Shown piece by piece: positions 1-7,632 of a stretch of 28,009 nucleotides of DNA. The DNA comes from Albimonas sp051747505. Its GTDB lineage: Bacteria > Pseudomonadota > Alphaproteobacteria > Rhodobacterales > Rhodobacteraceae. The stretch lies in assembly GCA_051747505.1 (NCBI GenBank), contig JBNJGE010000020.1:1-28009 (forward strand). The letters are read 5' to 3'. A program made the translations under genes and the position numbers. A model generated the notes under the pieces. It had not been told where the DNA came from. It saw only the letters and a list, made by a program, of their open reading frames with translations, and ran no database searches. Within the stretch, counting starts at the first letter, position 1; each line of letters starts with the position of its first letter.

Positions 1-429
1 CACTACCTGTGGAAGCACGAGCCCTGCTTCATGGGCTGGATCAAGGGCAAGCGGCCGCCGAAGGTGGCCGAGGAGACGCTGGCCTCGACCTGGGAGCTGC
101 CGAGCTTCGCCAGGGACGACCGGCCGGACCACCCGACGCCGAAGCCGCTGGACTGCTTCGGCGTCCCCATGCGCCAGCACGTCGAGCGCGGCGGGCTCTG
201 CTACGAGCCCTTCTCCGGCTCGGGCTCGCAGATCATGGCGGGCGAGGCGAACGGGCGGCGGGTCTTCGCGATGGAGATCAGCCCGGCCTACGTGGACGTG
301 GCGGTGGAGCGCTGGCAGGCGGAGACGGGCCGTGAGGCGGTGCTCGACGGGGAAGAAGCAACCTTTGCGGCCACGAAGGCTGAGCGGGTCGGCTCGCAGG
401 CTACGGCTACGGAAGCGCACACGTCGTGA
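1..429 (+). CDS. Phage-type DNA methyltransferase, C-terminal part
   Basis: This is the 3' end of a site-specific DNA methyltransferase; the reading frame is open from the first base, so the start lies outside the window. About 142 residues remain. Visible motifs are HPTPKP (near residues 43-49 of this fragment) and PFSGSGS, which matches the FxGxG S-adenosylmethionine-binding motif. That order, target-recognition part before the SAM motif, fits beta-class N6-adenine or N4-cytosine methylases of the kind encoded by alphaproteobacterial prophages, often beside a ParB-like domain. The catalytic DPPY-type motif would lie upstream and is not visible. The tail after the ERWQAETG helix is low in complexity and may be a non-native extension. 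Its role would be to mark phage or host DNA; the target sequence cannot be told. Confidence 0.85.
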   Translation, partial: HYLWKHEPCFMGWIKGKRPPKVAEETLASTWELPSFARDDRPDHPTPKPLDCFGVPMRQHVERGGLCYEPFSGSGSQIMAGEANGRRVFAMEISPAYVDVAVERWQAETGREAVLDGEEATFAATKAERVGSQATATEAHTS

Positions 430-441
430 AGCAGTTCCAGC

Positions 442-459
442 TGCAAGGACAGCCTTGCA
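442..459. terminator. Stem-loop between convergent genes
   Basis: A perfect 7-bp stem, TGCAAGG/CCTTGCA, with a 4-base loop lies between the methyltransferase stop and the stop of the convergent cyclase gene. There is no T-tract on either side, so termination in both directions is an inference from position. Confidence 0.4.
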
Positions 460-481
460 CCCGTTCGCAGACTAACGGCAG

Positions 482-2236
482 CTAGTCAGGAAGTCCCGCT
501 CGCGCCAGAGCGGCGCCGTGCTGATCGAGCACCGCCTGGTCCCGGAACGGTTGGCATCGAAGCCAGCGCGAGAGGCGAAAACGCGGCGCTCGAGACAGGA
601 GCGCGGCCACTTCCGCCTGAGCGTCCTCGCCGCGTCCAAGCGCATCGAGCGCCTCTGCACGAAACAGCCTTGCACTGGCGAACCAGGGAGAGATCTCCAG
701 CGCGTGGGAAAGCGGCGAGAGGCCGCGCTCCGGCTCGCCAACGCGAATGTAGGCGTGGCCCAGTTCTGTCAGCACATTGCTCAGCGGAATTGGGGAGAGC
801 CGCATGGCGTATCGCGCATAGTCGAGGCCGTGATCGGGTCTGCCGGAGTAGGTCGACACCATCGCAGCAGGGTGGTGGACGTCACCGCTGCTCGGGGCGA
901 GAGCGGCCGCGCGCGCCACCAGGTCCAGAGCCTCGTCGTGTTGCCGCGCAATCATGCGCGCGTACCCGAGGCCCCCCAGGGCGAAGGGCATATCCGGCTC
1001 GCGGCTGAGCGCATCGGCGAAAGCGGCGTCCGCGCGCTCCAAGGCTGCCGCACGGTCGCCCCAGCCATACCTGGCTTCGTCGGCGTACGTCCATCCGAGG
1101 TAGGCGTGCGGAACTGCCCAGTCGGGGCTCAGGCGAACGGCCTCCAATAGGCGTTCGCGCGCGGCCTCGTTGGTGCGCCGCGTGAACTTGAAGTACATCG
1201 CCCGGCCTTCCCTCAGCGCGACATAGGCCGGAACGGTCCAGCTGCCTCGCCGCCAGAGGCGCACCTGCTCGCCGGAAGAGAGATGTATCTCCAAGCCTTC
1301 CATGACGCGGAGGGCGATATCGTCGATCAAAGCGAATACGTCGTTCGCAGGGCCGTCAAAGCGTTCGGCCCACACATGCCCGCCCGTCTCGGCGTCGATC
1401 AGCTGCGCCGTCACGCGGACCCTTCCGGCCGCGGATCTCACGCTGCCTTCGAGCACGTGGCGCACGCCCAGCGCTCCGGCGGCCTCGCGGACGTCGACAG
1501 CCCTGCCTTTGAAGACGAAGCTTGAGTTGCGGGCCGCGACCAGCAGGTCTGGGGCTTTCGTCAGCGTTGTGATGATGTCCTCGGCCACGCCATCGGCGAG
1601 CGCTTCGGCGTCAGGACCTGCACCGAACGCCTGGAAAGGGAGAACGGCTAGGGAGGCTCGGACTTCCAGCGGCCTGTCATCTCCGCCCGCCGGCCGGAGC
1701 GCTTGCGCCTGCGCTGTCCCCTGCGGCGACGGATGCGTCTCCGGCCGCCACTTCCAGATGCGGACGGGACGAGCTGCACCTTTGAGGTGGACGCCGTCCA
1801 CCTGCTCGAAGTTCAACGGGCTGCGGTCTTGAATCTGTGAATGCACCTGCTCCGACAGAGAAATGCCGCCCGTTTCCGCCACGCTTTCAAGGCGAACCGC
1901 GCGATTGACGCCGTTCCCGTACACGTCGCCGCCGTCCAGGATGACGTCGCCCAGTTCGACCCCGATCCTCACCTTCAGGGCATCTGGACCGCGCGCGACC
2001 ATCGCTTTCTGAATCGCGGCGGCGGCCTCGACGGCCGATGTCGCGCTGGGGAACTCGGCGAGAAGTCCGTCACCCGTACGTTTGACGATTCGCCCCCCGA
2101 CGGCCGCTATGGCGGGGGCCCATACCTCACCCTCGGCGGCGCGGACCCGGGCGAAGGCGCCGGTCTCATCCGCCGACATCAGGGTGGAGTAACCTGCAAC
2201 GTCGAGCGCAAGTATCGCGCTAAGCCGCCGCTCCAT
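482..2236 (-). CDS. Class III adenylate/guanylate cyclase with TolB-like and TPR domains
   Basis: Predicted cytoplasmic signalling protein of 584 residues. Residues 1-165 form a class III cyclase homology domain: metal-binding Asp12 (LALDVAGYS) and Asp56 (RTGDG), and the Asn111/Arg115 pair (VNRAVRL) expected to stabilise the transition state. All are present, so the domain could make cyclic nucleotide. Residues 193-320 match the TolB-like/FlgO-like domain found after such cyclases (SLAVLPF, LEGSVR, VWAERFD). The remainder is a tetratricopeptide-type helical repeat region. The start is set at the conserved MERRLSAIL; the frame stays open upstream, but that extension looks non-coding and no strong ribosome site is visible. 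Genes of this architecture are common in Rhizobiales and Rhodobacterales chromosomes. Here it sits between two phage-type genes and so looks like cargo. No transmembrane segment is seen. Substrate (ATP or GTP) is not determined. Confidence 0.85.
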   Translation of the reverse strand: MERRLSAILALDVAGYSTLMSADETGAFARVRAAEGEVWAPAIAAVGGRIVKRTGDGLLAEFPSATSAVEAAAAIQKAMVARGPDALKVRIGVELGDVILDGGDVYGNGVNRAVRLESVAETGGISLSEQVHSQIQDRSPLNFEQVDGVHLKGAARPVRIWKWRPETHPSPQGTAQAQALRPAGGDDRPLEVRASLAVLPFQAFGAGPDAEALADGVAEDIITTLTKAPDLLVAARNSSFVFKGRAVDVREAAGALGVRHVLEGSVRSAAGRVRVTAQLIDAETGGHVWAERFDGPANDVFALIDDIALRVMEGLEIHLSSGEQVRLWRRGSWTVPAYVALREGRAMYFKFTRRTNEAARERLLEAVRLSPDWAVPHAYLGWTYADEARYGWGDRAAALERADAAFADALSREPDMPFALGGLGYARMIARQHDEALDLVARAAALAPSSGDVHHPAAMVSTYSGRPDHGLDYARYAMRLSPIPLSNVLTELGHAYIRVGEPERGLSPLSHALEISPWFASARLFRAEALDALGRGEDAQAEVAALLSRAPRFRLSRWLRCQPFRDQAVLDQHGAALARAGLPD

Positions 2237-2366
2237 ATCGAGTTGTTCCAGTGCCAGACCGAGCTTGACAGTAGCCGACGCGGTACGGCCGGTCCACGAG
2301 AGCATCGGGAAAGCCGGCTTCAGAGGCGGCGGGCTGCGAGGCTTCGACAGATGAACGCAGGGACCA

Positions 2367-2642
2367 ATGCCGCAGAGCCGAATGATGTCTTTGATCGAGG
2401 CGCTCGCCAACGTCCTCGTCGGCTACGCCGTGGCGGTGCTGACCCAGATGCTGGTGTTCCCCTGGTTCGGGCTGTCGGCGCGCGTTGGCGACGCGCTGGC
2501 GATCGGCGGCATCTTCACGCTCATCTCGATCGCCCGTGGCTACGCCCTGCGCCGGCTGTTCGAAACGCTGCGATCGAGAGGGCTCATGGCTCCATCCCGC
2601 GAACGGCCTGCCGCCACTCGCGCTGTATGTCCGCGAGAATAG
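2367..2642 (+). CDS. DUF7220-like small membrane protein of prophage type
   Basis: A 91-residue protein with two predicted membrane helices, around residues 11-33 (ALANVLVGYAVAVLTQMLVF) and 43-58 (ALAIGGIFTLISIARG), followed by a basic ALRRLFETLR tail. This layout and wording match the short DUF7220-type proteins found in prophages of Rhodobacteraceae; function is unknown and a holin-like or moron role is only a guess. The last 20 or so residues (after LRSRGL) look non-native and run into the 3' end of the convergent flavoprotein gene, overlapping it by 59 bases. That suggests the normal stop was lost when the neighbouring gene was placed here. A GGGA stretch precedes the start; an internal start at MMSLIE is also possible. 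Confidence 0.7.
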   Translation: MPQSRMMSLIEALANVLVGYAVAVLTQMLVFPWFGLSARVGDALAIGGIFTLISIARGYALRRLFETLRSRGLMAPSRERPAATRAVCPRE

Positions 2643-3570
2643 CTTCCGCCGGCTTGACCTCCTGAACCAGATGGACGCCCTGTCCGGCCCACATGGGCAT
2701 AGCTTCCACCTCGCCTTCCGCGGCCGGCTGGGGCGTGACACACCCGTAGATCGGGATCTCGCGCTCGCCCATCCGAACGATGATCTCGCCTTCGCGCGGA
2801 CGCGCGCCGGACGGCGGCCTGCCCGCCGCCTCCCATTGATCGACGGCGGAGTTGCGGAGAACCCTGTGCGGCGCGTCCGGCCAGCCGATGTCGAACAGGT
2901 TCGAAAGGTGGACCGTGTCGGCTTCCTGCGCCGCGAGCACACGCTCCCGGTAGTGCGGATGGATGGTCGCTTCGCTCGCAGCGAGAAAGCGCGTTCCCAT
3001 CCACGCTCCCGCCGCGCCGAGCGCCATCGCCGCCGCCAGGCCCCGCCCGTCCGAAATGCCGCCCGCCGCGATGACCGGAACCGGCGCGACCGCATCGACC
3101 ACCGCGGGAACAAGGGGCATCGTGGCGACGGACCCGCGCACGTGGCCGCCTGCCTCCCAGCCCTGCGCGACCAGAGCGTCCGCGCCGGCGTCGACCGCCC
3201 TTCGAGCCTCGTCCGCAGTGGCGACGGTCATGAGAACGGTTGCTCCAGAAGCCTTGGCGCGCCGGACCAGCTCCGGGGCCTCGCCCCAGAAGAGCGAGAT
3301 GATCGGCACGCCTTCCTCCAAGGCCACCGCCAGCCGCTCCTCCTGCGGAAATACGAGGTTCAGGTTCACGCCGATCGGCTTCTGCGTGAGGGTGCGAGTC
3401 TCCCTCACCCGCTCACGCAGGACGGCGGGATCGACCGACCAGAGCGGAAGGATCCCGAGTGCGCCGGCCTCGCTCACGGCCGCCGCCAGCTCGGGGCCGA
3501 CCGCTCCCCCCATCGGCGCGAGCACGATGGGCACGTCGATCCCGAGAAGATCAAGCACGGAAGAGCGCAT
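2584..3570 (-). CDS. Nitronate monooxygenase-like FMN protein
   Basis: Predicted 328-residue TIM-barrel flavoprotein of the nitronate monooxygenase / 2-nitropropane dioxygenase family, which oxidises alkyl nitronates such as propionate-3-nitronate with FMN and O2. Visible signatures are the N-terminal IVLAPMGG, the WEAGGHVRG segment carrying the presumed catalytic His, and phosphate-binding PVIAAGGI and GAWMGTRFL. The start chosen is the ATG reading MRSSVLDLL, because a GAGG lies 8 bases upstream; the ATG two codons earlier has only 2 bases of spacing. Genes of this family detoxify nitronates or act as enoyl-reductase-like enzymes, so the substrate is uncertain. It is transcribed leftward between two phage-type genes and ends inside the convergent DUF7220-like gene, so it looks like an insertion into the prophage. 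Confidence 0.85.
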   Translation of the reverse strand: MRSSVLDLLGIDVPIVLAPMGGAVGPELAAAVSEAGALGILPLWSVDPAVLRERVRETRTLTQKPIGVNLNLVFPQEERLAVALEEGVPIISLFWGEAPELVRRAKASGATVLMTVATADEARRAVDAGADALVAQGWEAGGHVRGSVATMPLVPAVVDAVAPVPVIAAGGISDGRGLAAAMALGAAGAWMGTRFLAASEATIHPHYRERVLAAQEADTVHLSNLFDIGWPDAPHRVLRNSAVDQWEAAGRPPSGARPREGEIIVRMGEREIPIYGCVTPQPAAEGEVEAMPMWAGQGVHLVQEVKPAEAILADIQREWRQAVRGMEP

Positions 3571-3643
3571 GGCCATTTCCTCGGTCGGCGCAAAATCTTC
3601 TTGAGGGTACGCTTCGCCGGAAGCCATGTCATGTGCAGCGATA

Positions 3644-3678
3644 GGAGCGCCGCCGCCAGCGTTTCGGGGCGGCGCTCC
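3644..3678 (-). terminator. GC-rich stem-loop after the DUF3489 gene
   Basis: A perfect 11-bp stem (GGAGCGCCGCC / GGCGGCGCTCC) with a 13-base loop begins 8 bases after the stop of the DUF3489 gene on the minus strand. It lacks a T-tract. It would separate that gene from the flavoprotein gene downstream. Confidence 0.5.
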
Positions 3679-3686
3679 GCCAAGGG

Positions 3687-4250
3687 TCAGGCCTTGATGA
3701 AGTAGACCCGCCCGCGCCCCTCGACCTTCTCGGAAGTCACGTTCAGCCCCAGCCGCTTCTTGAGCGCCCCGGCGATGGCGCCGCGGACGGTGTGGGGCTG
3801 CCAGCCGGTGGCTTCGGCAATCTCGGCGATGGTGGCGCCGTCGGGCGCTTCGAGCATCTCGATCAGCTTGGCCTGCTTGGTGCCGGCGCGCGGCGTGCGC
3901 GCCGTGGGCGCGGGGTCGGAATGGGCCGGGGCGTCCGCCGGAGCCTCCGCGCTCGGCGCCTTGTCGGCGGCCGCCGGCGCGCTGTCGGGACCGTCGGGCT
4001 CCACGCCGATGGCGTCCATGGCGGCGTGGGTGGCCATGAGGGTGACGTCGTAGCCGTCGTCGCTGCGTCGCCAGACGGGGTCCTGGCCGGCGGCCTCGAT
4101 CTCCTCCAGGAGCCCCTTGCGCAGCAGGGCCCCGACGACCTTGGCGGCGGCCCCGCCCTTCAGGCCTTCGGGCAGAGGCAGCGCTAGGCGCCCGGCCCGC
4201 TGAGCGGCGGCGGAGAGAACGAGAAGCTGTGTGTCGGTGAGCGTGGTCAT
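3687..4250 (-). CDS. DUF3489 domain-containing protein
   Basis: A 187-residue protein. The N-terminal part (residues 1-80) is helical and resembles a winged-helix fold (LTDTQLLVLSAAAQR). Residues 85-120 form an Ala/Pro-rich linker, and the C-terminal DUF3489 domain (about 122-187) reads like a helix-turn-helix: AKLIEMLEAPDGATIAEIAE, then GWQPHTVRGAIAGALKKRLG. Proteins of this family are frequent in alphaproteobacterial prophages and near mobile DNA; DNA binding is likely from the fold but no function is established. It is followed on its own strand by a strong stem-loop, and the small unknown gene upstream is oriented the same way about 95 bases away, so the two may be co-transcribed. Confidence 0.8.
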   Translation of the reverse strand: MTTLTDTQLLVLSAAAQRAGRLALPLPEGLKGGAAAKVVGALLRKGLLEEIEAAGQDPVWRRSDDGYDVTLMATHAAMDAIGVEPDGPDSAPAAADKAPSAEAPADAPAHSDPAPTARTPRAGTKQAKLIEMLEAPDGATIAEIAEATGWQPHTVRGAIAGALKKRLGLNVTSEKVEGRGRVYFIKA

Positions 4251-4345
4251 GGGGTCGTCTCCGTGGTCGGAGCCCGCGCCATGCGGACCCTTCTACGACC
4301 CCGAGCCGCGCAGGGCGCGGCAGGGAGTTCCGGCTGCTCCGGAGA

Positions 4346-4615
4346 TCAGCGAGCGCAGTCGCCCTCGCCGAAGGCGCTGTCGGTGATGCGCTTCAGGAGG
4401 CTGGCGTAATGCTCGAGGGTTCCGACCGTCGCCCAGCCGACCTCGTTGGGATGGACGTTGAAGTGCTCGTCGCTCAGGTCCTGGAGCCGATCGAGCATCG
4501 CGTCGATCTCGGCCTTCCTGGCGATGAAGGCCGCCAGCGCGGCTTCCTGGTTGCGCCGGGCCTTCTCGGCGCGGGGCTCAAAGCGGGGCGTGGTGACCGG
4601 GTTCGGGCGGGTCAT
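4346..4615 (-). CDS. Small conserved hypothetical protein of prophage type
   Basis: An 89-residue acidic helical protein with no recognised domain. Visible features are a charged N-terminal helix (EKARRNQEAALAAFIARKAE), a middle segment DEHFNVHPNEVGWATVGTLE, and a C-terminal helix HYASLLKRITDSAF. Similar short proteins occur beside DUF3489 genes in Rhodobacteraceae prophages. It lies upstream of, and in the same direction as, the DUF3489 gene. It could be a small regulatory or DNA-associated protein, but nothing in the sequence decides this. Confidence 0.65.
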   Translation of the reverse strand: MTRPNPVTTPRFEPRAEKARRNQEAALAAFIARKAEIDAMLDRLQDLSDEHFNVHPNEVGWATVGTLEHYASLLKRITDSAFGEGDCAR

Positions 4616-4726
4616 CGGGGTGGCTCCCTGGCGAGTTGCGTCGTTCGCGTGATGGGACGTTCGCTCCGCCCGCGAAGCGCATCAACCGAATAAGCGCATG
4701 TTTTTGAATGATAATCCGGTAACGCC

Positions 4727-5296
4727 ATGGAGGGCATGAGCGAGCGCGCCTACGCGGCGCATGTCGGGATGTCGCGCGGCGCGATCCAGAAGGCGAAGGC
4801 CGCCGGCCGGCTGGTCCTGCACGCCGACGGCTCCATCGACGCCGCCGCCTCCGATGCACGCCGCGCGGCTGCGACCGATCCCTCGAAGAGCCGCCCCGCA
4901 TCCGTGCACCCCGCCCCGGCGATGAAGCCGGTGCCGCAGACGGCGGTCTCGGCGGTGGGCGAGACGCTCAAGGAGCAGGGGCTGGCGGCGCCGGCGAGCG
5001 GGGGCGGGACGACCTTCCTGCAGGCGAAGACGGCGCACGAGGTGCTCAAGGCCCAGGAGCGGCGCATCCGGCTCGCCAGGCTCAAGGGCGAGCTGGTGGA
5101 CCGCGACCGGGCGACGGCGCTGGTCTTTCGGCTGGCGCGCGAGGAGCGCGACGCCTGGGTGACCTGGCCGGCGCGCGCGGCGGCGCTGATGGCCGCGGAG
5201 CTCGGGGTGGAGACGGCGGCCCTGCAGAAGGTTCTGGAGGCCCATGTCCGCGCCCATCTCGACGAGCTCGCGGAGCCCCGCGTCGCCCTCGGCTGA
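4727..5296 (+). CDS. Phage terminase small subunit-like protein
   Basis: A 189-residue protein with an N-terminal helix-turn-helix like that of Nu1-type terminase small subunits: YAAHVGMSRGAIQKAKAAGR. A Pro/Ala-rich linker follows (about 50-100), then a long helical region from about residue 105 that carries KAQERRIRLARLKGELVDRD and would mediate oligomerisation and contact with the large subunit. Such proteins are annotated as phage-related elements in alphaproteobacteria. Its role would be recognition of the phage packaging site. The downstream large-subunit gene starts inside its 3' end in another frame (53-base overlap), the usual tight arrangement for terminase pairs. An in-frame ATG three codons later is an equally possible start. 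Confidence 0.8.
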   Translation: MEGMSERAYAAHVGMSRGAIQKAKAAGRLVLHADGSIDAAASDARRAAATDPSKSRPASVHPAPAMKPVPQTAVSAVGETLKEQGLAAPASGGGTTFLQAKTAHEVLKAQERRIRLARLKGELVDRDRATALVFRLAREERDAWVTWPARAAALMAAELGVETAALQKVLEAHVRAHLDELAEPRVALG

Positions 5297-6176
5297 GCCG
5301 GCGGGGTTCGACGGGGCCGAGGCGCTCATCAAGGCCTGGTCGCAGGGGTTGACGCCGGATCCGCATCTGACGGTCTCGGAATGGGCGGACAGGCACCGCT
5401 GGCTGAGCTCGCGCGCTTCGGCCGAGCCCGGGCGCTACCGCACCGACCGCACGCCCTACATGCGCGAGATCATGGACCGGCTGAGCCCGGGCGACCCCGT
5501 CCAGCGGGTGGTCTTCATGAAGGCCGCGCAGGTGGGGGCGACGGAGGCGGGCAACTGCCTGATCGGCTTCGTCATGCACCACGCGCCGGGGCCGATGCTG
5601 GCGGTCCAGCCGACGGTGGAGCTGGCCAAGCGCAACTCGCGCCAGCGCATCGACCCGCTGATCGAGGAGAGCCCGGCGCTGCGCGAGCGGGTGCGCCCGC
5701 CGCGGGCGCGCGACAGCGGCAAGCCGTCCAAGGGCTCCATCGACTGGATGCGCGCGCAGGGCATGGATGTGCGGGAGTTCGAGGCCGAACTGGCAGCCAT
5801 CGAACGCCGACTCGCGCCGCTGGTCGATGAGGCCGAGACCATCGACGCCATGCTCGCCCCTTATGAGTTGATCAAGGAAGAGCTGAAGGAGGCGCGCGCC
5901 ACGCTGCGACGGCTCAAGGCAGCTTTCGTTGAGCGGCTGACGGCCGCACGGGCCGAGCTGGACGACGACGATTGCCGCGAGCTGGTGCTGGACATCGACC
6001 GTGAGCGGCTACTTGACCGGCTCGAGCGCGCCCGGGTCCGCCGCGTTGGCGCTCTGGTGAACGACCTGGAGCGGCTCTGGGATAAGTATCGGGTCAGCCT
6101 CAAGAGGATCGAGCGGCGCAGGGTCGACGCGACGACGCGGCTCGACAGCTTTCTCGCGGAGCTCGGTTATGCGTGA
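5244..6176 (+). pseudogene. Chimeric ORF: terminase large subunit N-terminus joined to HsdM C-terminus
   Basis: One open frame of 310 codons made from two unrelated parts. Residues 1-159 are the start of a GpA-type phage terminase large subunit: SEWADRHRWLSSRASAEPGR, then VVFMKAAQVGATEAG (Walker A-like ATPase motif). It stops after RPPRARDSG, before the Walker B and nuclease parts. Residues 160-310 match the C-terminal tail of type I restriction methylase subunit M: KGSIDWMRAQGMDVREFEAE, LVLDI, LWDKYRVSL, and the closing SFLAELGYA. The join is near base 5720. Terminase large subunits are normally about 600-700 residues and HsdM about 500 or more, so neither part should work as in its parent. 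The fusion keeps the frame, so a chimeric protein could be made. Identification of the second part rests on motif style and on the hsdS-like start that overlaps its stop codon. Confidence 0.75.
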
Positions 6177-6225
6177 AGAGTCCACGATTAGAATTGGCGA
6201 GCTGGCTGACGGGGTCAGAGGTGTT
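6169..6225 (+). pseudogene. HsdS (type I restriction specificity) N-terminal stub
   Basis: An ATG that overlaps the stop of the HsdM-like frame (ATGCGTGA) opens 19 codons reading MREESTIRIGELADGVRG. This looks like the first strand and helix of an HsdS target-recognition domain (xxxLGELAD). The similarity ends at base 6225, exactly where the IS256-type end begins. The hsdM-hsdS overlap is the normal operon layout, so this is read as an hsdS gene destroyed by IS insertion. Confidence 0.5.
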
Positions 6226-6283
6226 GGTCGTGTCCCGGGAGGTGGTGTAGCTGAGGCGGTCATCGGGTTCCTCGGTAGGGTCG

Positions 6284-6545
6284 TGTGTGGACGCCCCCCT
6301 CGGATGCAAGCGCGGATTTGGACGGTGCGGGATGTGGTCGGGTGCAGTCGTGTGTCCGGCCTGTCGTAGCGGCCATTCACGCCGCGGGCCTGTATGGAGA
6401 TTCGCGGATCGGGTCCACATCGGGTTGGCGAGCTCGCGGCTCCGAACCCTAACTCTGGTTGCCCCGGTCCCGTCTCTTCGACCGTCGTCCCTTACCGTCC
6501 CTTGCCCCGCTCACATCGCCGGCGTCGCCCGGCCTTCGCCGCCGC
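6284..6545 (-). ncRNA. Candidate bridge/seek guide RNA region of the IS110-family element
   Basis: The 262 bases downstream of the transposase contain no credible ORF. GTCGTGTGT at 6347-6355 repeats the left junction (6280-6288, core TCG plus element end). CATCGGGTTG at 6418-6427 repeats the right junction (7635-7644, element end CA, core TCG, target GGTTG), and GGGTC at 6411-6415 repeats the left target half. In IS110/IS1111 elements a guide RNA carries donor- and target-matching segments of this sort. The RNA itself, its ends and its fold are inferred, not seen. Confidence 0.5.
6287..6298 (+). repeat. Subterminal inverted repeat of the IS110-family element, left arm
   Basis: GTGGACGCCCCC, perfectly complementary to 7621-7632. 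It begins 3 bases inside the left edge of the element. Confidence 0.75.
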
Positions 6546-7568
6546 TCAGGCTGCGATGGCCGAACCTCGATAGTCCTCCTTCTTCGTCGCCATCGCCCAG
6601 AGCATTCGGGCCATCTTGTTGGCGAGCGCCATCGCCACGAGGATCCGCGGCTTCCGCGCCATCATGCGCTCGAGCCATGAGCCGGCCGGTGGCGCTTTGC
6701 GGATCGCCCACCGGACCACGCTCATGGCGCCGATTATCAGCAGTCGCCGGATATCGCGCTGCCCCATGCGGGAGATCTTGCCGAGCTTCGGCTTTCCGCC
6801 TGTCGACATCTGCCTTGGGGTTAGCCCGAGCCAGGCGGCGAAGTCTCGGCCGCTTCTGAAGGTTTCCAGCGGCGGTGCGAAGGCGCGGATCGCCATGGCG
6901 CCGATCGGCCCGACGCCAGGCATGGTCATCAAGCGGGCGATCTCCTCGTCCTGTGCAGCCCGGTTCCGGATCTCCTTCGCAAGCTCGTCGATCCGGGCGT
7001 CGAACCAGGCGATCTGCTCAAGCAGCATCATTCCGAGAGATCGCACTGTCTGCGGCATCGCGGCGCTCGGGCTTTCGAGGATCTCGCCCAGTCGGCGGGC
7101 GCTGGCCAAGCCTTGCGGCGCGATCCGGCCGTGCTCGGCGAGATGGCCGCGAAGCGCATTGATCACCTAGGTCCGCTGACGCACCAGAAGGTCACGCGTT
7201 CGGAAGAGCATGCTCTCGGCCTGCTGCTCCTGAGTCTTCACCGCGACGAAGCGCATCGTCGGCCGCGACGCCGCTTCGGCGATCGCCTCCGCGTCGTTCT
7301 TATGCCGTTTCACATAGGGCTTCACGTAAATCGGCGGGATGAGCCGAACGTCATGGCCCAGCTTCGCAATCTCCCTGCCCCAGTGGTGCGCGCTCGCGCA
7401 GGCCTCCATCGCCACGATGCAGCTGGGCTGCGCCGCAAGCGCCTCGAGCAGCTTCTCGCGCGTGAGCTTCCGTCGGAATGCTACCGACCCATCGGCGCCC
7501 GCGCCGTGCAGCTGAAAGCTCCTCTTGCCCAGATCAACCCCGATGATGCTCGCCGTGTCCATGGTCAT
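6546..7568 (-). pseudogene. IS110-family transposase with an in-frame amber codon
   Basis: A 340-codon frame with one TAG at 7167-7169. The N-terminal half is the RuvC-like DEDD domain: IIGVDLGKRSFQLHG (first Asp), IVAMEACASAHHW (Glu), and VKRHKNDAEAIAEA (Asp pair). The C-terminal half is the Transposase_20 domain: MPGVGPIGAMAIRAF and STGGKPKLGKISRMGQRDIR, holding the conserved Ser. Reading through the stop gives RQRT-stop-VINALRGHLAEHG, where family members usually have Gln, so a single C-to-T change (CAG to TAG) explains it. The frame is otherwise intact and of usual length. The start is ATG at 7568 after GAGG, or the ATG two codons later. Without suppression the product is a 133-residue fragment lacking the second domain; a GTG directly after the stop could restart translation. 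Confidence 0.85.
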
Positions 7569-7620
7569 CGTCCTCAGCCTCTCCGCCAGAAACCTGTGTC
7601 GTAGTCGGCGCGAGCCGGGC

Positions 7621-7632
7621 GGGGGCGTCCAC
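7621..7632 (-). repeat. Subterminal inverted repeat of the IS110-family element, right arm
   Basis: GGGGGCGTCCAC, the complement of 6287-6298, ending 4 bases inside the right edge of the element. Confidence 0.75.

Noticed and set aside
518..1150. Long plus-strand frames across the cyclase gene (also 1302-1832 and 1841-2665)
   Set aside because: They are antisense to a protein with clear cyclase, TolB-like and TPR motifs; long shadow frames are expected at this GC content.
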